NCBI GenBank assembly: GCA_016748015.1
Contig: JAAOMT010000135.1
Location: 1,197,582 to 1,261,581 of the forward strand
Length of the DNA: 64,000 nt
Direction: 5' to 3'
DNA from: Geosiphon pyriformis
Lineage: Eukaryota; Glomeromycota; Glomeromycetes; Archaeosporales; Geosiphonaceae
A model generated the notes under the pieces. It saw only the letters and a program-made list of their open reading frames with translations, did no database searches and was not told where the DNA came from. The number at the start of each line of letters is the position of its first letter. The stretch's first letter is position 1. Of the stretch, positions 33,101 to 43,675 are shown in pieces. Both the position numbers and the translations under genes were made by a program.

Positions 33101-35757
33101 TCTTTCTTTATTCCTTTCGGCTAATATAGATTGTTCCCTAGAGACCGCGGAATCACATTTTTTTTCCAGATCAGCAACTTGGCCTACAAAATATTCTAAT
33201 TCTTGACGCATATGTCCCATTTCATTCAAAGTTGATTCTTGAGACGCATTAAGATCTTTGATTGTGGCATAGTTTACAGAAAGTTTCTGAAGCAAATCAA
33301 TCGCAAAATGAGCACAGAGCGTTTTATCATATGAACATATTGAAAAAATGATGAATATAGGCAAATACTTCATTAAGGCTAGCAACAACTTCCTCATGAA
33401 GCCTATCATCAGATTCAGCTTTTCTTTCATTGGCTTTGAGGCGATCTTGTAAATCCTTAATTTCTTCCTTAATGTGGCTTTTCATCTGAAGTAGAAATAA
33501 AGGGTTGGTATAATATTGTTTCGTAGATTAATTATGTATACAATGATTTGAACCTGATCTATAGTGTCCAACAAATCTTGATTTTCTTTCGAATACTCTG
33601 AAATATCGGCTTCGGCCTTAAAGAATCAAAAATGCGATTATGTGGTGAGACGACTAATAAATTGAGTCTCTTGAGTTTGAGAAAATATTTCCATACCTTC
33701 TCAAGTGCGCGTCTCAAATCCTCCACCTCCTGAGTTTTTTCTTGAAGTCGAAAGTTCATTTCATTCATTGACTCTTGAAGGCGAATTTCAGTTTCTTGAC
33801 GATTATTTTGAATTAAATCAAATTCTTGGAAGAGTTGCATATTTTCATTTTGTGTGAGATCAAGTTCCTAAGAATTGGGAATCCCAATAAGTTAATATGG
33901 TGAGTTTAGAATAAAAGAAATTTAGGTTTGTTTTAGCGTGCCTCTCACCTCTCTTAGGTCTGAATTTTCCTCTCTTAAATGTCTTTCAACTCTGTCTAAT
34001 TCGTCTTCTAAATCTCGAATTGTATTTTTATGTGAAATATTAATTTCGTCTAATTCTATGATTAAGTGTTCAACTTCCATCGATTTTTCCCGGAGCTGTA
34101 GTGTTAATTCTGCCACTTTGTCTCGCAAATGCCCAAGACTCTAAAAGCCAAGATAATCTTTTGAATATTTGTTGTTGAAATCATTTAGTTTTGAGAGTTA
34201 TCCAAATCATTACCTCTTCATATTGCTCACTGAAATCACCGTTGATAAGTCGAGATGAAATGTCACCTAGGGGAATGGTAGCGCTTTTTGGACGTCCCCT
34301 TATCATTTCCAATTCGGAATAAACTTCTTCAATATCAGAAACACGACTAGTGAGCTCAGCCTTGAGGCTAGAATTTTGCTACACACAGAAATTTCGGAGG
34401 AATTTTTAATTTAGCAATATAGTCCATACTTCGAAAAAATTATAAATATAAAGCTGAAAAACATAAATACCCCCTTTAGTTGTTGAATTAAAACACCGTA
34501 TTTTTCTGCTTCTTCTTGCCTTGCTTTTTTAACGAGCTCTTGAGCACGATTTTCATTTTCATTTTCATTGATTAACTGTCTTTCTCTAGCTAAATCTCGA
34601 CTTCCCGGGACTTGAAAATCTTGATTATTCATTTCTGGCTTTCTTTTCTCACCTTGATTTGATTTAGATGTTTTAAGTTGTGTACAATCTGTTTATAGAA
34701 GACAGTTTGTTTTTGTGCTTTACAAGATCTTACCTTGTGTTTCGTGCTTTACAGTACCAGAGTTGTCATTTTCACTTTTTGAAAGGTGGACAAGTTCACG
34801 GAGACGTTTCAATTCTGAGACATTCTCAGCATATCTCCGTTGTATAGCATTGTTTTGCTGTTCTAATTCTTCAGCTTTAGCAATTGCTTGATTATATTCC
34901 TCCTCTTCTTGGGGTGACATTCCATGAGGTAACTGACATTGTGTACTATTTTTGACATATTTCTCAAATGCTGTTTTTGATTCTTGAAGTTGCTTCTTTA
35001 TTTTAGAATTTTCTGCCTTAAAATCATGAATTTGTACTCTCATTTCAATGTTCTAAAAGGCCAAAATCCATAGCAAAGTGAGTACTAACAAAAATTAAAG
35101 TGCAATTGAGGATTAAGATATTAAAACTCTAATAAAATTTTAGGCTAACCTCTTTTAAGGCCCTTTCCATTTCGTCAGGTCCTGATTTGCTTAACTGCTC
35201 TTCTAAGAAATAAACCTTCATTTTTAAACTGAAATTCTCTTTTTTAATCTCATCAATTACCTGTATTGATAGGAGGAGATTTAGTTATTTGAAGTTGGGT
35301 GTTTCTTGAGCAGAAATAATCATCTAAGCTGTACCCTTTCTTGTTCCTTTAGCGTCATTTGCGTGTTCCTTGCAGAAGGGGCTCCAACACTCCAGCGAGC
35401 ATTGGTACGTTTATTTTTACTGCCTCTCATTTCTCCCGTCTCGGAAACTGTTCGAGCGTTCAAGGTAGCAGTGTCTGTGTCAAATAAACTATCATTGTTC
35501 AACAAACGTGACACGTTAAAAGTTAATTTACTGTCCTCCACTGAGCGAAAATCTCTCGCGCCGTTTAAATTATCGCGCTGTGCGGAAATTTTTGTTAAAG
35601 GTGATGAAGGCTTGCCAGATTCCTGAAAAAAAGAAGAGGTATTTTTCTCTAAGCCACCCAAGTCTTTGGCAAAACTAGGATTGATTGAAGCAAAAGTCGC
35701 ATTCTCGTTTATTTCAGAGCGCTCGACTTCCGCGTTTATTGATATATGCTCGCTCAT
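30161..35757 (-). CDS. Centrosomin-motif (CM1) coiled-coil protein, gamma-tubulin complex tether
   Basis: Large coiled-coil protein with a CM1 (Cnn_1N) motif, the element by which centrosomin, CDK5RAP2, fission yeast Mto1/Pcp1 and Aspergillus ApsB bind and activate gamma-tubulin complexes. By homology it should recruit microtubule nucleation to the spindle pole body or to cytoplasmic sites. Twenty-two exons from 35757-35335, 35260-35150, 35052-34734, 34688-34471 and 34378-34214 to 30741-30673 and 30559-30161 all join in frame to 1,281 aa. CM1 lies at about residues 135-195: TLKEQER, VIDEIKKENFSLKMKVYFLE, EQLSKSGPDEMERALKENIE. Before it is a Ser/Asn-rich disordered head. Heptad-rich, Glu/Lys/Gln/Leu coiled coil follows from about 200 to 1,140. 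The tail is Pro/Ser/Thr-rich and basic. One intron (donor GC at 32414-32413) is GC-AG. The start Met is followed by SEHIS; the gene is divergent from the NSRP1-like gene. Confidence 0.88.
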
Positions 35758-36077
35758 GTACCAAATGAATGTTTAAAATGCTTATTGCTGTGAAAATGTA
35801 TTTAATTGGGGGTTAAAGATTTAAAAATAAATGTCACTAAAGAAAGCAGAGAAAGCTCACTTCGGCACAATATCTATAACTCTGCAAAGGGGAGGTGGAG
35901 ATTACAGACTTAACAGTAAATCTATTACGTACATATTTATTTCCTGTGATCTGTACTAGTGATAAAACAAACATTTGAGCAATCCAGAAATCCTCTACTG
36001 GCGATTTTTTCCTCCTAATGATTCCAACTACTCTGAAATCACTGAACTCGATTTCATAATCTAAAAAATATACCTAT
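35758..36077. promoter_or_regulatory. Shared 320-bp region between divergent genes (candidate bidirectional promoter)
   Basis: Lies between the start codons of the CM1 coiled-coil gene (-) and the NSRP1-like gene (+). Both promoters must fit here. No clear core element seen; inferred from position. Confidence 0.5.
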
Positions 36078-37431
36078 ATGCAGCAAAACAAATCTTTAAA
36101 GTACGGGTTGAATCTAAATTCTTTCAAAAAACCTGTTGCGACCCGGATACGAAGAGCATCAGTTTTTGAAGCCGCCGACGAGGATGAAGTTCCTCAATCG
36201 TCAAAGAATGTCAAGAATGTAAATCGACAGTTGGGACAGAGTTCATCTATTAGCAAATCAGTACAAGAGCAACATGAACAGGTTTTATCCGAAGATCCTA
36301 CAGTTTTTGCTTACGACGAAATATATGACAACATGAAAAGTGTATCGAGGAAGAAAATCGAGGAAGCTCAAGGATCAAGAAATCAATTAAAAAAGGTGAC
36401 GTTTACTAATTTCTCTGTTTGTGGTCTTTAATGATTTATTTTACCTTTATTGATTGAGTCTTTTCGAAAAACAGGCTAAATATATAGACAATTTTTTAAG
36501 AGCTGCTGAAATTCGTAAACGTGACTTAGCCCATGCACAAGAGCGCAAGATTCAAAGAGAAAGAGAAACTGAAGGAGATGAATTCGACGATAAGGAAATA
36601 TTTGTCACATCAGCGTATGTCAAAATATCTTTTTTATCTTTCCCGATTTGATTTTTCATTTTGGAATTCTTAACGAAACTTTGTTTTAGCTACAAAATCC
36701 AAGCTGAAGAGTTGAGAAAAATGGAAGAGGAAGATAGAAAAAAAGGTACTTATAATTTTTTAAATACATTTTATGCAGATTTCTCAATTATTCTATCAGT
36801 ATTCATGTGTTTACTTTGAATTCTAGAGAAAGAGCAATCAAACAAAGGAAAATACATGTCAAGTTTTTATCGAGAATTACTTGATCAGACAAATACCGCT
36901 AAAATTGAAGCAATACAAGCCAGTCGCGCCTCGATTAAATTACCCGCCTCTAAGAATCTACTACCTTCTAATAAAGTACAAGAGGACGAAAAAATTCGTG
37001 ATTTGTCTTATGAAACTGACAAAGCATTGGCTGATATGGCGATTGCCTCTGGTTTAAAAGTTGTGTTGAATGATGACGAGAAAATTATAGATAAAAGGCA
37101 ACTTTTATCTGCTGGTTTGAATGTCCCTAAAAAGAAACTGGCAACTAATTCGGGGTCTTATCAAAACTATCCCCGATCAAGTGACAATAACAAATATAAT
37201 CAACATGGAGTTAAAGGTTCGCTTTCATCCTCAAACCGACAAGAAATGGATCGTCGCGAGAGACAGAGTCGTGATATAGAAAAACAAATATTAGAAACGC
37301 AGCGAAAAGCAGAAGATGAGCAAAAACTAAAAGATGAGAAGCTAATCCAAAAACTAGCACGGAAAAATGACGAAACAACAATTTCAGATGCGAGGGCAAG
37401 ATATCTAGCTCGAAAAAGTAAAGAAGTGTAA
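36078..37431 (+). CDS. Nuclear speckle splicing regulatory protein 1-like (NSRP1/CCDC55, DUF2040)
   Basis: NSRP1-type proteins are nuclear speckle factors that influence splice-site choice in animals; the role in fungi is not established. Four exons, 36078-36395, 36475-36614, 36690-36745 and 36827-37431, join in frame to 372 aa. The conserved N-terminal domain is clear: KYGLNLNSFKKP near the start, EDPTVFAYDEIYDNMK, AKYIDNFLRAAEIRKRDLAH, ERKIQRERETEGDEFDDKEI, then FVTSAYKIQAEELRKMEEED and GKYMSSFYRELLDQ. The C-terminal half is highly charged: long Arg/Glu/Lys-rich helices (QEMDRRERQSRDIEKQILET) ending DARARYLARKSKEV. The start is the first Met before the conserved domain. Confidence 0.88.
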
Positions 37432-38060
37432 AATTAGGGGCTCAATCTCAAATTAATTGATTATCGACAGCTGGAAAATGAATCTTTTCTCTTGCACCCG
37501 TTAAATGTATCGTATTTTAACTGTTTCGTAAATTGCTTATGGATTTTGTTTTTTATGCTGAAAGTATTGATCTACACCGAGATTTTTTCTTTTTTTAAAG
37601 TAGATACGGTCAATGTTGATGGCTCGATTCACTACGTTAATTTTGCCATAAAGTGCTTGCGAACTCTACAGACCCGATTTGAGCTTTGGAGATTATGTTG
37701 GTAATTTTGCCCAGACAAAATTAGTCAACGTAAGATGGACAGAAATCATCGCCCGAGACATTGTTTATCACTGAAATAAAATGGGTTGTATTTTGTATGG
37801 TAAAAGCATATATGGGTATATTTGCCCATTTAACGCTCGGAGCTCTAACACAGTTTATATTATTTTCACGGAGAAATAATCTACTTTTATTGTAAATGTA
37901 TTCAGAGTTTTGCAAACTCCGAAGGGAATTAAAATTGAACCTCATAGTAACACGACAGGGTGTTGAGCCTTTAGAAATTTAGCCTGAGGCACTCTGGAGA
38001 AATCTATTTAGGAGTTCAAGTTTCTTTTTTTAAGGATTCGAGAAACCTCAAATACTGCTC
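37432..38060. other. Intergenic region
   Basis: About 630 bp between the NSRP1-like and uroporphyrinogen-III synthase genes. Open frames on either strand (37492-37704, 37721-37945) show no family signature. Probably 3' UTR and promoter. Confidence 0.5.
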
Positions 38061-39061
38061 ATGTCATCAAAAGTACTATTATTAAAAGAAAAGCCTCGTC
38101 AGAAATTCAAGGTCAACGAGAAAAAGCAAAACAAAGCCACTGATATTGAATATGATGAGGAAAATTCATATGAAAAAGCATTTGTGACTCGAAACTATCA
38201 ACCATTTTTTCTTCCAGTCTTATCAAGCACCTTTGTAAATATCGAAGAGTTAACGCGACTTTTGAAAAATGAACCCCAGAAGAGCAAAATTTGGGGTATT
38301 GTAGTGACAAGCCAACGTGCAGTTGAAGCCTTATCAGAAGCATGGAAGCAGCTTGGAACTGGTATAATACTCTTAATGAAGCTGGATTTGAGTTAATTTT
38401 TTAAAATATCATTTGTTTATTTGCAGGCCTGTCAAAAGATATTCGCGAAGCATGGAAAAATATCCCATTCTTTACGGTAGGCAATGTGACAGCTGAGGCT
38501 GTAACACGAAATCTCGGATATAAACCTCTTGGTGCAAAAGAGTCTGGAACAGCAAATGCCTTGGCCGATCATATTGTCTCTTTCTACGAGAATCAATTGC
38601 AAAAGAACTTGCAAGGAAGCAATGATAGCAACAACAGGATATCTGTGGTGAATTCCACCTCAGGTTCAACTATTTCCTCATTATCGCTTCTATTCCTTGT
38701 GGGTGATAAGCGACGTGACACTTTACCACAAAAATTGGTTAAATCAGGAATCAACTTGCGTGAATTGTTAGTCTATCAAACCAATGGACGACCTAACTTT
38801 TCTCAGGAATTGGAAAATTTTTTCGAGTATGAATGCAATAGTAAAGTTGATTGGATAGTTTTTTTCAGTCCTTCTGGTGTCGATGTTGCTTTGGACCCAT
38901 TAAAAAACAAGAGTTTTTGGTCACATGTAAAGATCGCTACTATTGGCCCAACTACACGAGACTACCTTACCGAAAAGAAAGGTGTTGAGGTGCATGTGGT
39001 TGCCTCGAAACCTAATCCTGAAAACTTGGCTAGTGCTATTGAAACCTATTCGCAACAATAA
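38061..39061 (+). CDS. HEM4: Uroporphyrinogen-III synthase
   Basis: Closes hydroxymethylbilane to uroporphyrinogen III with inversion of ring D, the fourth step of haem synthesis and the branch to sirohaem. Two exons, 38061-38361 and 38427-39061 (phase 1), give 311 aa; yeast Hem4 is 275. The HemD fold is visible: MSSKVLLLKEKP with VTRNYQPFFLPVLS at the N terminus, WGIVVTSQRAVEALSEAWK, FFTVGNVTAEAVTRNLGY, LLFLVGDKRRDTLPQKL, LVYQTNGRPNFSQELENFF, WIVFFSPSGVDVAL and the C-terminal IATIGPTTRDYL...EVHVVASKPNPENLASAI. The SPSGV and IGPTT motifs are the best conserved parts of the family. A Ser/Asn-rich loop (NDSNNRISVVNSTSGS) lies between domains. The stop is followed by a sharp drop into AT-rich desert. 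Confidence 0.93.
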
Positions 39062-40609
39062 ATGATGGTAATTCTAAAATTTGTAGAAGATTTAAACAGC
39101 AATAAATTAGTTTCAATATGTGTTTTATTTTAATAACCTTTTTTTCTTCTAATTTTCATAGCCACAAGCAAAGCAAAGAGTAAAATGGGAGCGAACATTA
39201 CTTTTATAGTAAATCAGAAAACAATTCTTTAAATACTTTAAATACAAACAACTTTTGATGTTTTAAAAGCACTTTTTTTTTTGGTTAAAAGTTTTTTTAT
39301 CAAAGTTTTTACAAAATAACACATTAATTTCAGTTTTAGTGCTATTATTAAGATTTTTGGTTTTAAGTTTTTAAAAAATTTTAATTTATTGCCACTGTTT
39401 TAAAATTTGTTCGTTATTTTTGAAAATAAGACTTTAATTATAAACAATAACATTTTTTAATTTGAATGTTAACAATAACAATAGTATTTTTTAACTTATT
39501 TTTTTTACAAATTATTGCCAATTATAAAAGCAAACCAAATTATGTTTTAACACACAGCTTTTAATTTAAAAAATTAAGTTAATAATATAAAAACTAAATC
39601 AATTTTCTTTCTTTTTTAAAAATATTAAACTAATAAGTTTTTAATTTTTTTAATAGATTAAACAAATTATGTATTTATTATAAAAAAATACAAAAGTATG
39701 TTACATAAATATTAAACACAATATTTGTATTTGGCTTTTTTATTTTTTATTTTTTTTTAATATTTAACAAGTAAAATCCAAATATTACTTAACACAATAC
39801 ATCAAATTAAATAATCTAAACTAGACATGAATTATATACTTTCTATATATAACTAGTTACTTAAGCCAATTAGAACAACATTACAGATTTATTTTAACAA
39901 AAACATTATAATTAATTTCAAAAAAAAAGCACAAAATTTGTATATATTAAAACTAATATTATGTATTTCTACAATTTTAAACAACTTAATAATATTATCA
40001 AAAAGCACAAATATTAGACTATATACTATTGAAAACATAAAACCAGATTATTTTTTCTTAAGACTGTTTGTATTTAAACTACATTAACCATATTTTTTTA
40101 TAATAAACTATATTTAAATTATATATAAAACCAACAATTTTCTTAACAGCAATCTAAAAACAACCAAAAATAAATAAAGTCTCCAAATATTACTTTTTAA
40201 ACATAATACTTTTGTATAAAACAATATAAATTATATTATTAAATATACATAAAAAAAACAACTATAAAACATAAAAAAATAACAAACTTAAATTTAACAA
40301 AAAACTTTACAAAACTATATATAATTTAATCAACTTTTTACAAACAACAAAATTCAATTTACATGTAAAAAAATAATTAGAAAATTTTATCTCTTTATAA
40401 TAAAGATACAAAATACTAAGATATTTTTTATTGTATATATATTTATAAATAGTAATAAGCAAATAATAATACAAAGTTTTTATGAAATATAAATGCAGAT
40501 TAGCAGAAGTTTTATTAGTGAAACCAAAGACCATATGTAAATTAAGATATTAAATCAAAACAGTTTAATCTTAGTTAATATCCTTAATAATATTTATATT
40601 TATAATACT
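39062..40609. other. AT-rich desert
   Basis: About 1.5 kb with no coding signal. It may include the 5' part of the decayed plus-oriented LTR that is recognisable from about 40610, but I could not align it. Confidence 0.5.
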
Positions 40610-40779
40610 AAAACTAATAAAAGAAACCATTAATTAAATTTCTGTTCATTATACAAAAAACTCAATTAAAATCTTTAAACTCCAAAACTTTCAGAAGTTA
40701 CCAATATTTCCAGCTATTGAGCACTAAATTATGAGTTTGTTATTTGTTTTAACACCTTAAATAATTACTTATAATAACA
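40610..40779 (+). repeat. Decayed Gypsy LTR, 3' part, plus orientation
   Basis: Matches the reverse complement of the right LTR at 60010-60180: shared strings include TTCTGTTCATTATACAAAA and CTCCAAAACTTTCAGA, the TTGAGCACTAAATTATGAGTTTG block, and an end at ATAATAACA. Its orientation is opposite to the decayed gag and LTR that follow directly at 40.8 kb. Confidence 0.75.
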
Positions 40780-40799
40780 TATTTATTTCTTAAACTTTA

Positions 40800-43675
40800 C
40801 TAGCATAATTTTGTTGGCTGGTTTAATAAGCTGAAAATTGGTTAGTACATTACTATTGCCAATTTTTAATTTTATTAGATGCAAGTAATTTTCAGTTTTT
40901 GATTTTTATTAGTAATTTAAGTAAGAAGTTGAAGTTGTATTTAAATTTGTTGGGATTAGTAAACTATTTATGGTTGTAATAGTTAATAGATTATTGAAAC
41001 TGGTGCTTAATAAATTGAAGATAAATATATTGGTTGTTGTATTATTGATACATGATAAGATTAATATTAATATAGTTTTAATAACAAATTGTTGATATAG
41101 TTTAAGATTTAAAATCTGTAATCAGAGTTTCAATATTAATTTTCTGATTATTGGCTATTTAATTTTGTCTTATAGTTTATTTTCAAGTGTTTTTGTTTAT
41201 TACAGTAATGGCAAATATGTGTTTCTTACTATTATAATTGAATTGCTACAGATAATAATAATAAACATAACTAATTTTAGAACTGATTAAAGTTTTTTTA
41301 ATGATCATAACATTAAAAAAGTTAATAAATTGTCTAATTACTAGCTAAATATTTCTTAATTTTCTGATTAATTGTTTTTCCAAATTGCTTTAATTTGGTA
41401 TTCAATTCAAATAATCTATTCATTATTAGATTTATAGCTTGAACATAATTGGTTTTAAGTTTTGCTAATTCGAAATTTTTGATATAAATAACTGTGTTTT
41501 GAAGAGTATTTGAATGTAATAAGCATACTTGTTACAAAAGACTACTGCATAATTCTTGAATAAATTGGTTTAATATTTAAAGTATTGTAAAATAATCCAT
41601 GTTAATTGCTTGAATCTAGTGCAGATTTCTATGAAAACATCTCAAATAAGTGATAACTGCTTTAATATCATTTTGCTTAATTGTGGTAAAGTCAGTTAAT
41701 AGACAATTAATAATATTATGATTGCTAAAATATCATAAAAACTCAATTTTAAACACATTAAAAATTTGTGGTTTTTTAATTAAGCTTTAATATCATAAAT
41801 TAACAATGTTTTATAAAAATAGAAAATTACTTAAAAGACTTTGATATTATCTCAGTTATTTACTACAATTGTTTTGGCTATATTATTAAGTTAAGCTTAA
41901 GCATTATTTTCTTTGTCTGTAAATTTTTTTAATTTGACAATAGATACATATATTATTAATACAAGTAGTTGTTGTTGTTGTTGTAATAATTAAAAAGTGG
42001 CTATTGATATAATTGATAGATTAATTCAGATAATTAAAAGTAAGTTTTGCTAAAGAATAAAAGTGGATTTGGATTGTTCAAGTTTTGCTAAGTTTGAATA
42101 ATTGGAATTTGAATTTTTGAATTATTTGAAATTGGGTTTTGATTATTACTTTTTTGATTGTTATTTTTTTTGATTCAGTTTTTATCTAATTACTAATAGA
42201 TCTGAAATTAAGTTAAAGTAACAGTAATTGAAATTCAGATAGAGTTGTTAGTCATAATTTAAATCTTTTAAAATAATTATTATAGGTTTCTATTAGCTTA
42301 AATTTCTTCTAATTGTTTTAAAATAAGACTCTTATTAATAGTGTTTCCATATTGAATATGGCTATCACTATTAATGTTATCTGGATAGTACTTCTGAGTG
42401 TATAATAATATAATAGGTTAATAAGTAAAATAACTCTTGGTTTCTTCCAAGTAAGCAGTTGTATTTTTCTTGGTGTTTTTGCTAGAGTTTGTAATTTTTT
42501 TTTTGTCTATAAAGATAATAAAAAATTTCTGTTGAGTGTAATTCTCAATTTTTCAATTTATTTTTGTGATAAATAAAACAAACAAATAATTTTGTAGAAG
42601 CATAATGCTTTAAAGTAATTTACTGTAAAAATTTTTAAAAGTAATATTTAAATCTCTTTGGTTTTTTAAGTAGTATATAATTTTTTTGTTAATATAACAA
42701 TTTAAAGCTAAATTTGTTGGCCAATTATTACTTGTTAATCTAAAATAAGTTTGATAATATTAGAATAAAGCTTTTATAAATTTTAAATGATTTGTTTCTA
42801 TTTTTTTTAATTCTGTCACTGTTTTGAATAGTTAATATTAGTGTTGGTTTTTATTAGATTATATTTCACAAAAAGCACTAAATATTATAAATGATTATTT
42901 GGGGTGTTGAAATAAATAACAAACTCATAATTTGGTATTTAATAATTATTAATAATAATAATTTCTAAAGATTTTGTGATTTAAAAATTTTGATTAAATC
43001 TTTTATATAATAAACAGAAATTTAGTTAATGGTTTTTTTTATGAATTTTTTTATTCAGAATAGTGACTAGTTTAATCTGACAGTTATGTTTTTTTAGTAA
43101 GCTATTCTTAAATTTTTTATTTTTGTTTCATGAGTTTTTTACCAAATTATTCTTAATATTAATAACTCAATACATAATTATTTTAATTAATTAATAAACA
43201 ACAAAAAAATAAAAATAAAAAAATAAAAAAAATAAATAAAAAATTAATATTCTGCCAATAACTATAATCAAAAACTATTGGTTCAATGTAATTAAGTATT
43301 GAATTTTATTAACATAAATTATTAATAATATAGAAGTAATTAATATTTTTTTAATTAAATAATTACAATATGAATTGAATAATAATGATTATTTTATTAA
43401 TATAAATATAATTCTACTTTAAGTTATACAAAACTATTTTTTAAAGAGAAAGATATTTAATAATTACTTGTTTTTAGTTATTGTTCTGTTTTTTCTGCTT
43501 CTACTATTCTCATTATATATATATAATTCATATTATATAAAATCTTACACATTTTTATTCTTTTTCTATGCTACTTCCTGAAAATATGTTTACTTATTGA
43601 GTATTATTCTCTTATTTGTCTATTTTATGATCTGTTTTTTTTATCTTTTTCTTGTACTCTTTTTCTATGAATAAC
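40800..43675 (-). mobile_element. Decayed Gypsy element fragment: gag plus 5' LTR
   Basis: Colinear with 57.85-60.87 kb of the Gypsy element. Landmarks: AATAAGCTGAAAATTGGTTAG (against AATAAACTGAGAATTGGTTGG), ATGGCAAATATGTGT at 41.2 kb (zinc-knuckle region), GTTGTTGTTGTTGTTGTA at 41.96 kb, the primer-site region CACAAAAAGCACTAAA at 42.87 kb, and an LTR at 42883-43675 ending ATGAATAACA. The LTR start has changed from TGTTACAG to TATTATAA. No frame remains. Differences are dominated by G-to-A and C-to-T changes. The pol part is missing. Confidence 0.82.
42883..43675 (-). repeat. Decayed 5' LTR of the Gypsy family
   Basis: 793 bp, aligned to the intact LTRs (861 and 865 bp). Shared strings are ATGATTATTTGGGGT near one end and TATGAATAACA at the other. 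The U3 palindrome region is short, with about one remnant unit rather than four. Confidence 0.78.

Noticed and set aside
33938-34144. 68-codon plus-strand Ser-rich ORF
   Set aside because: Antisense shadow of a coiled-coil exon of the CM1 gene.
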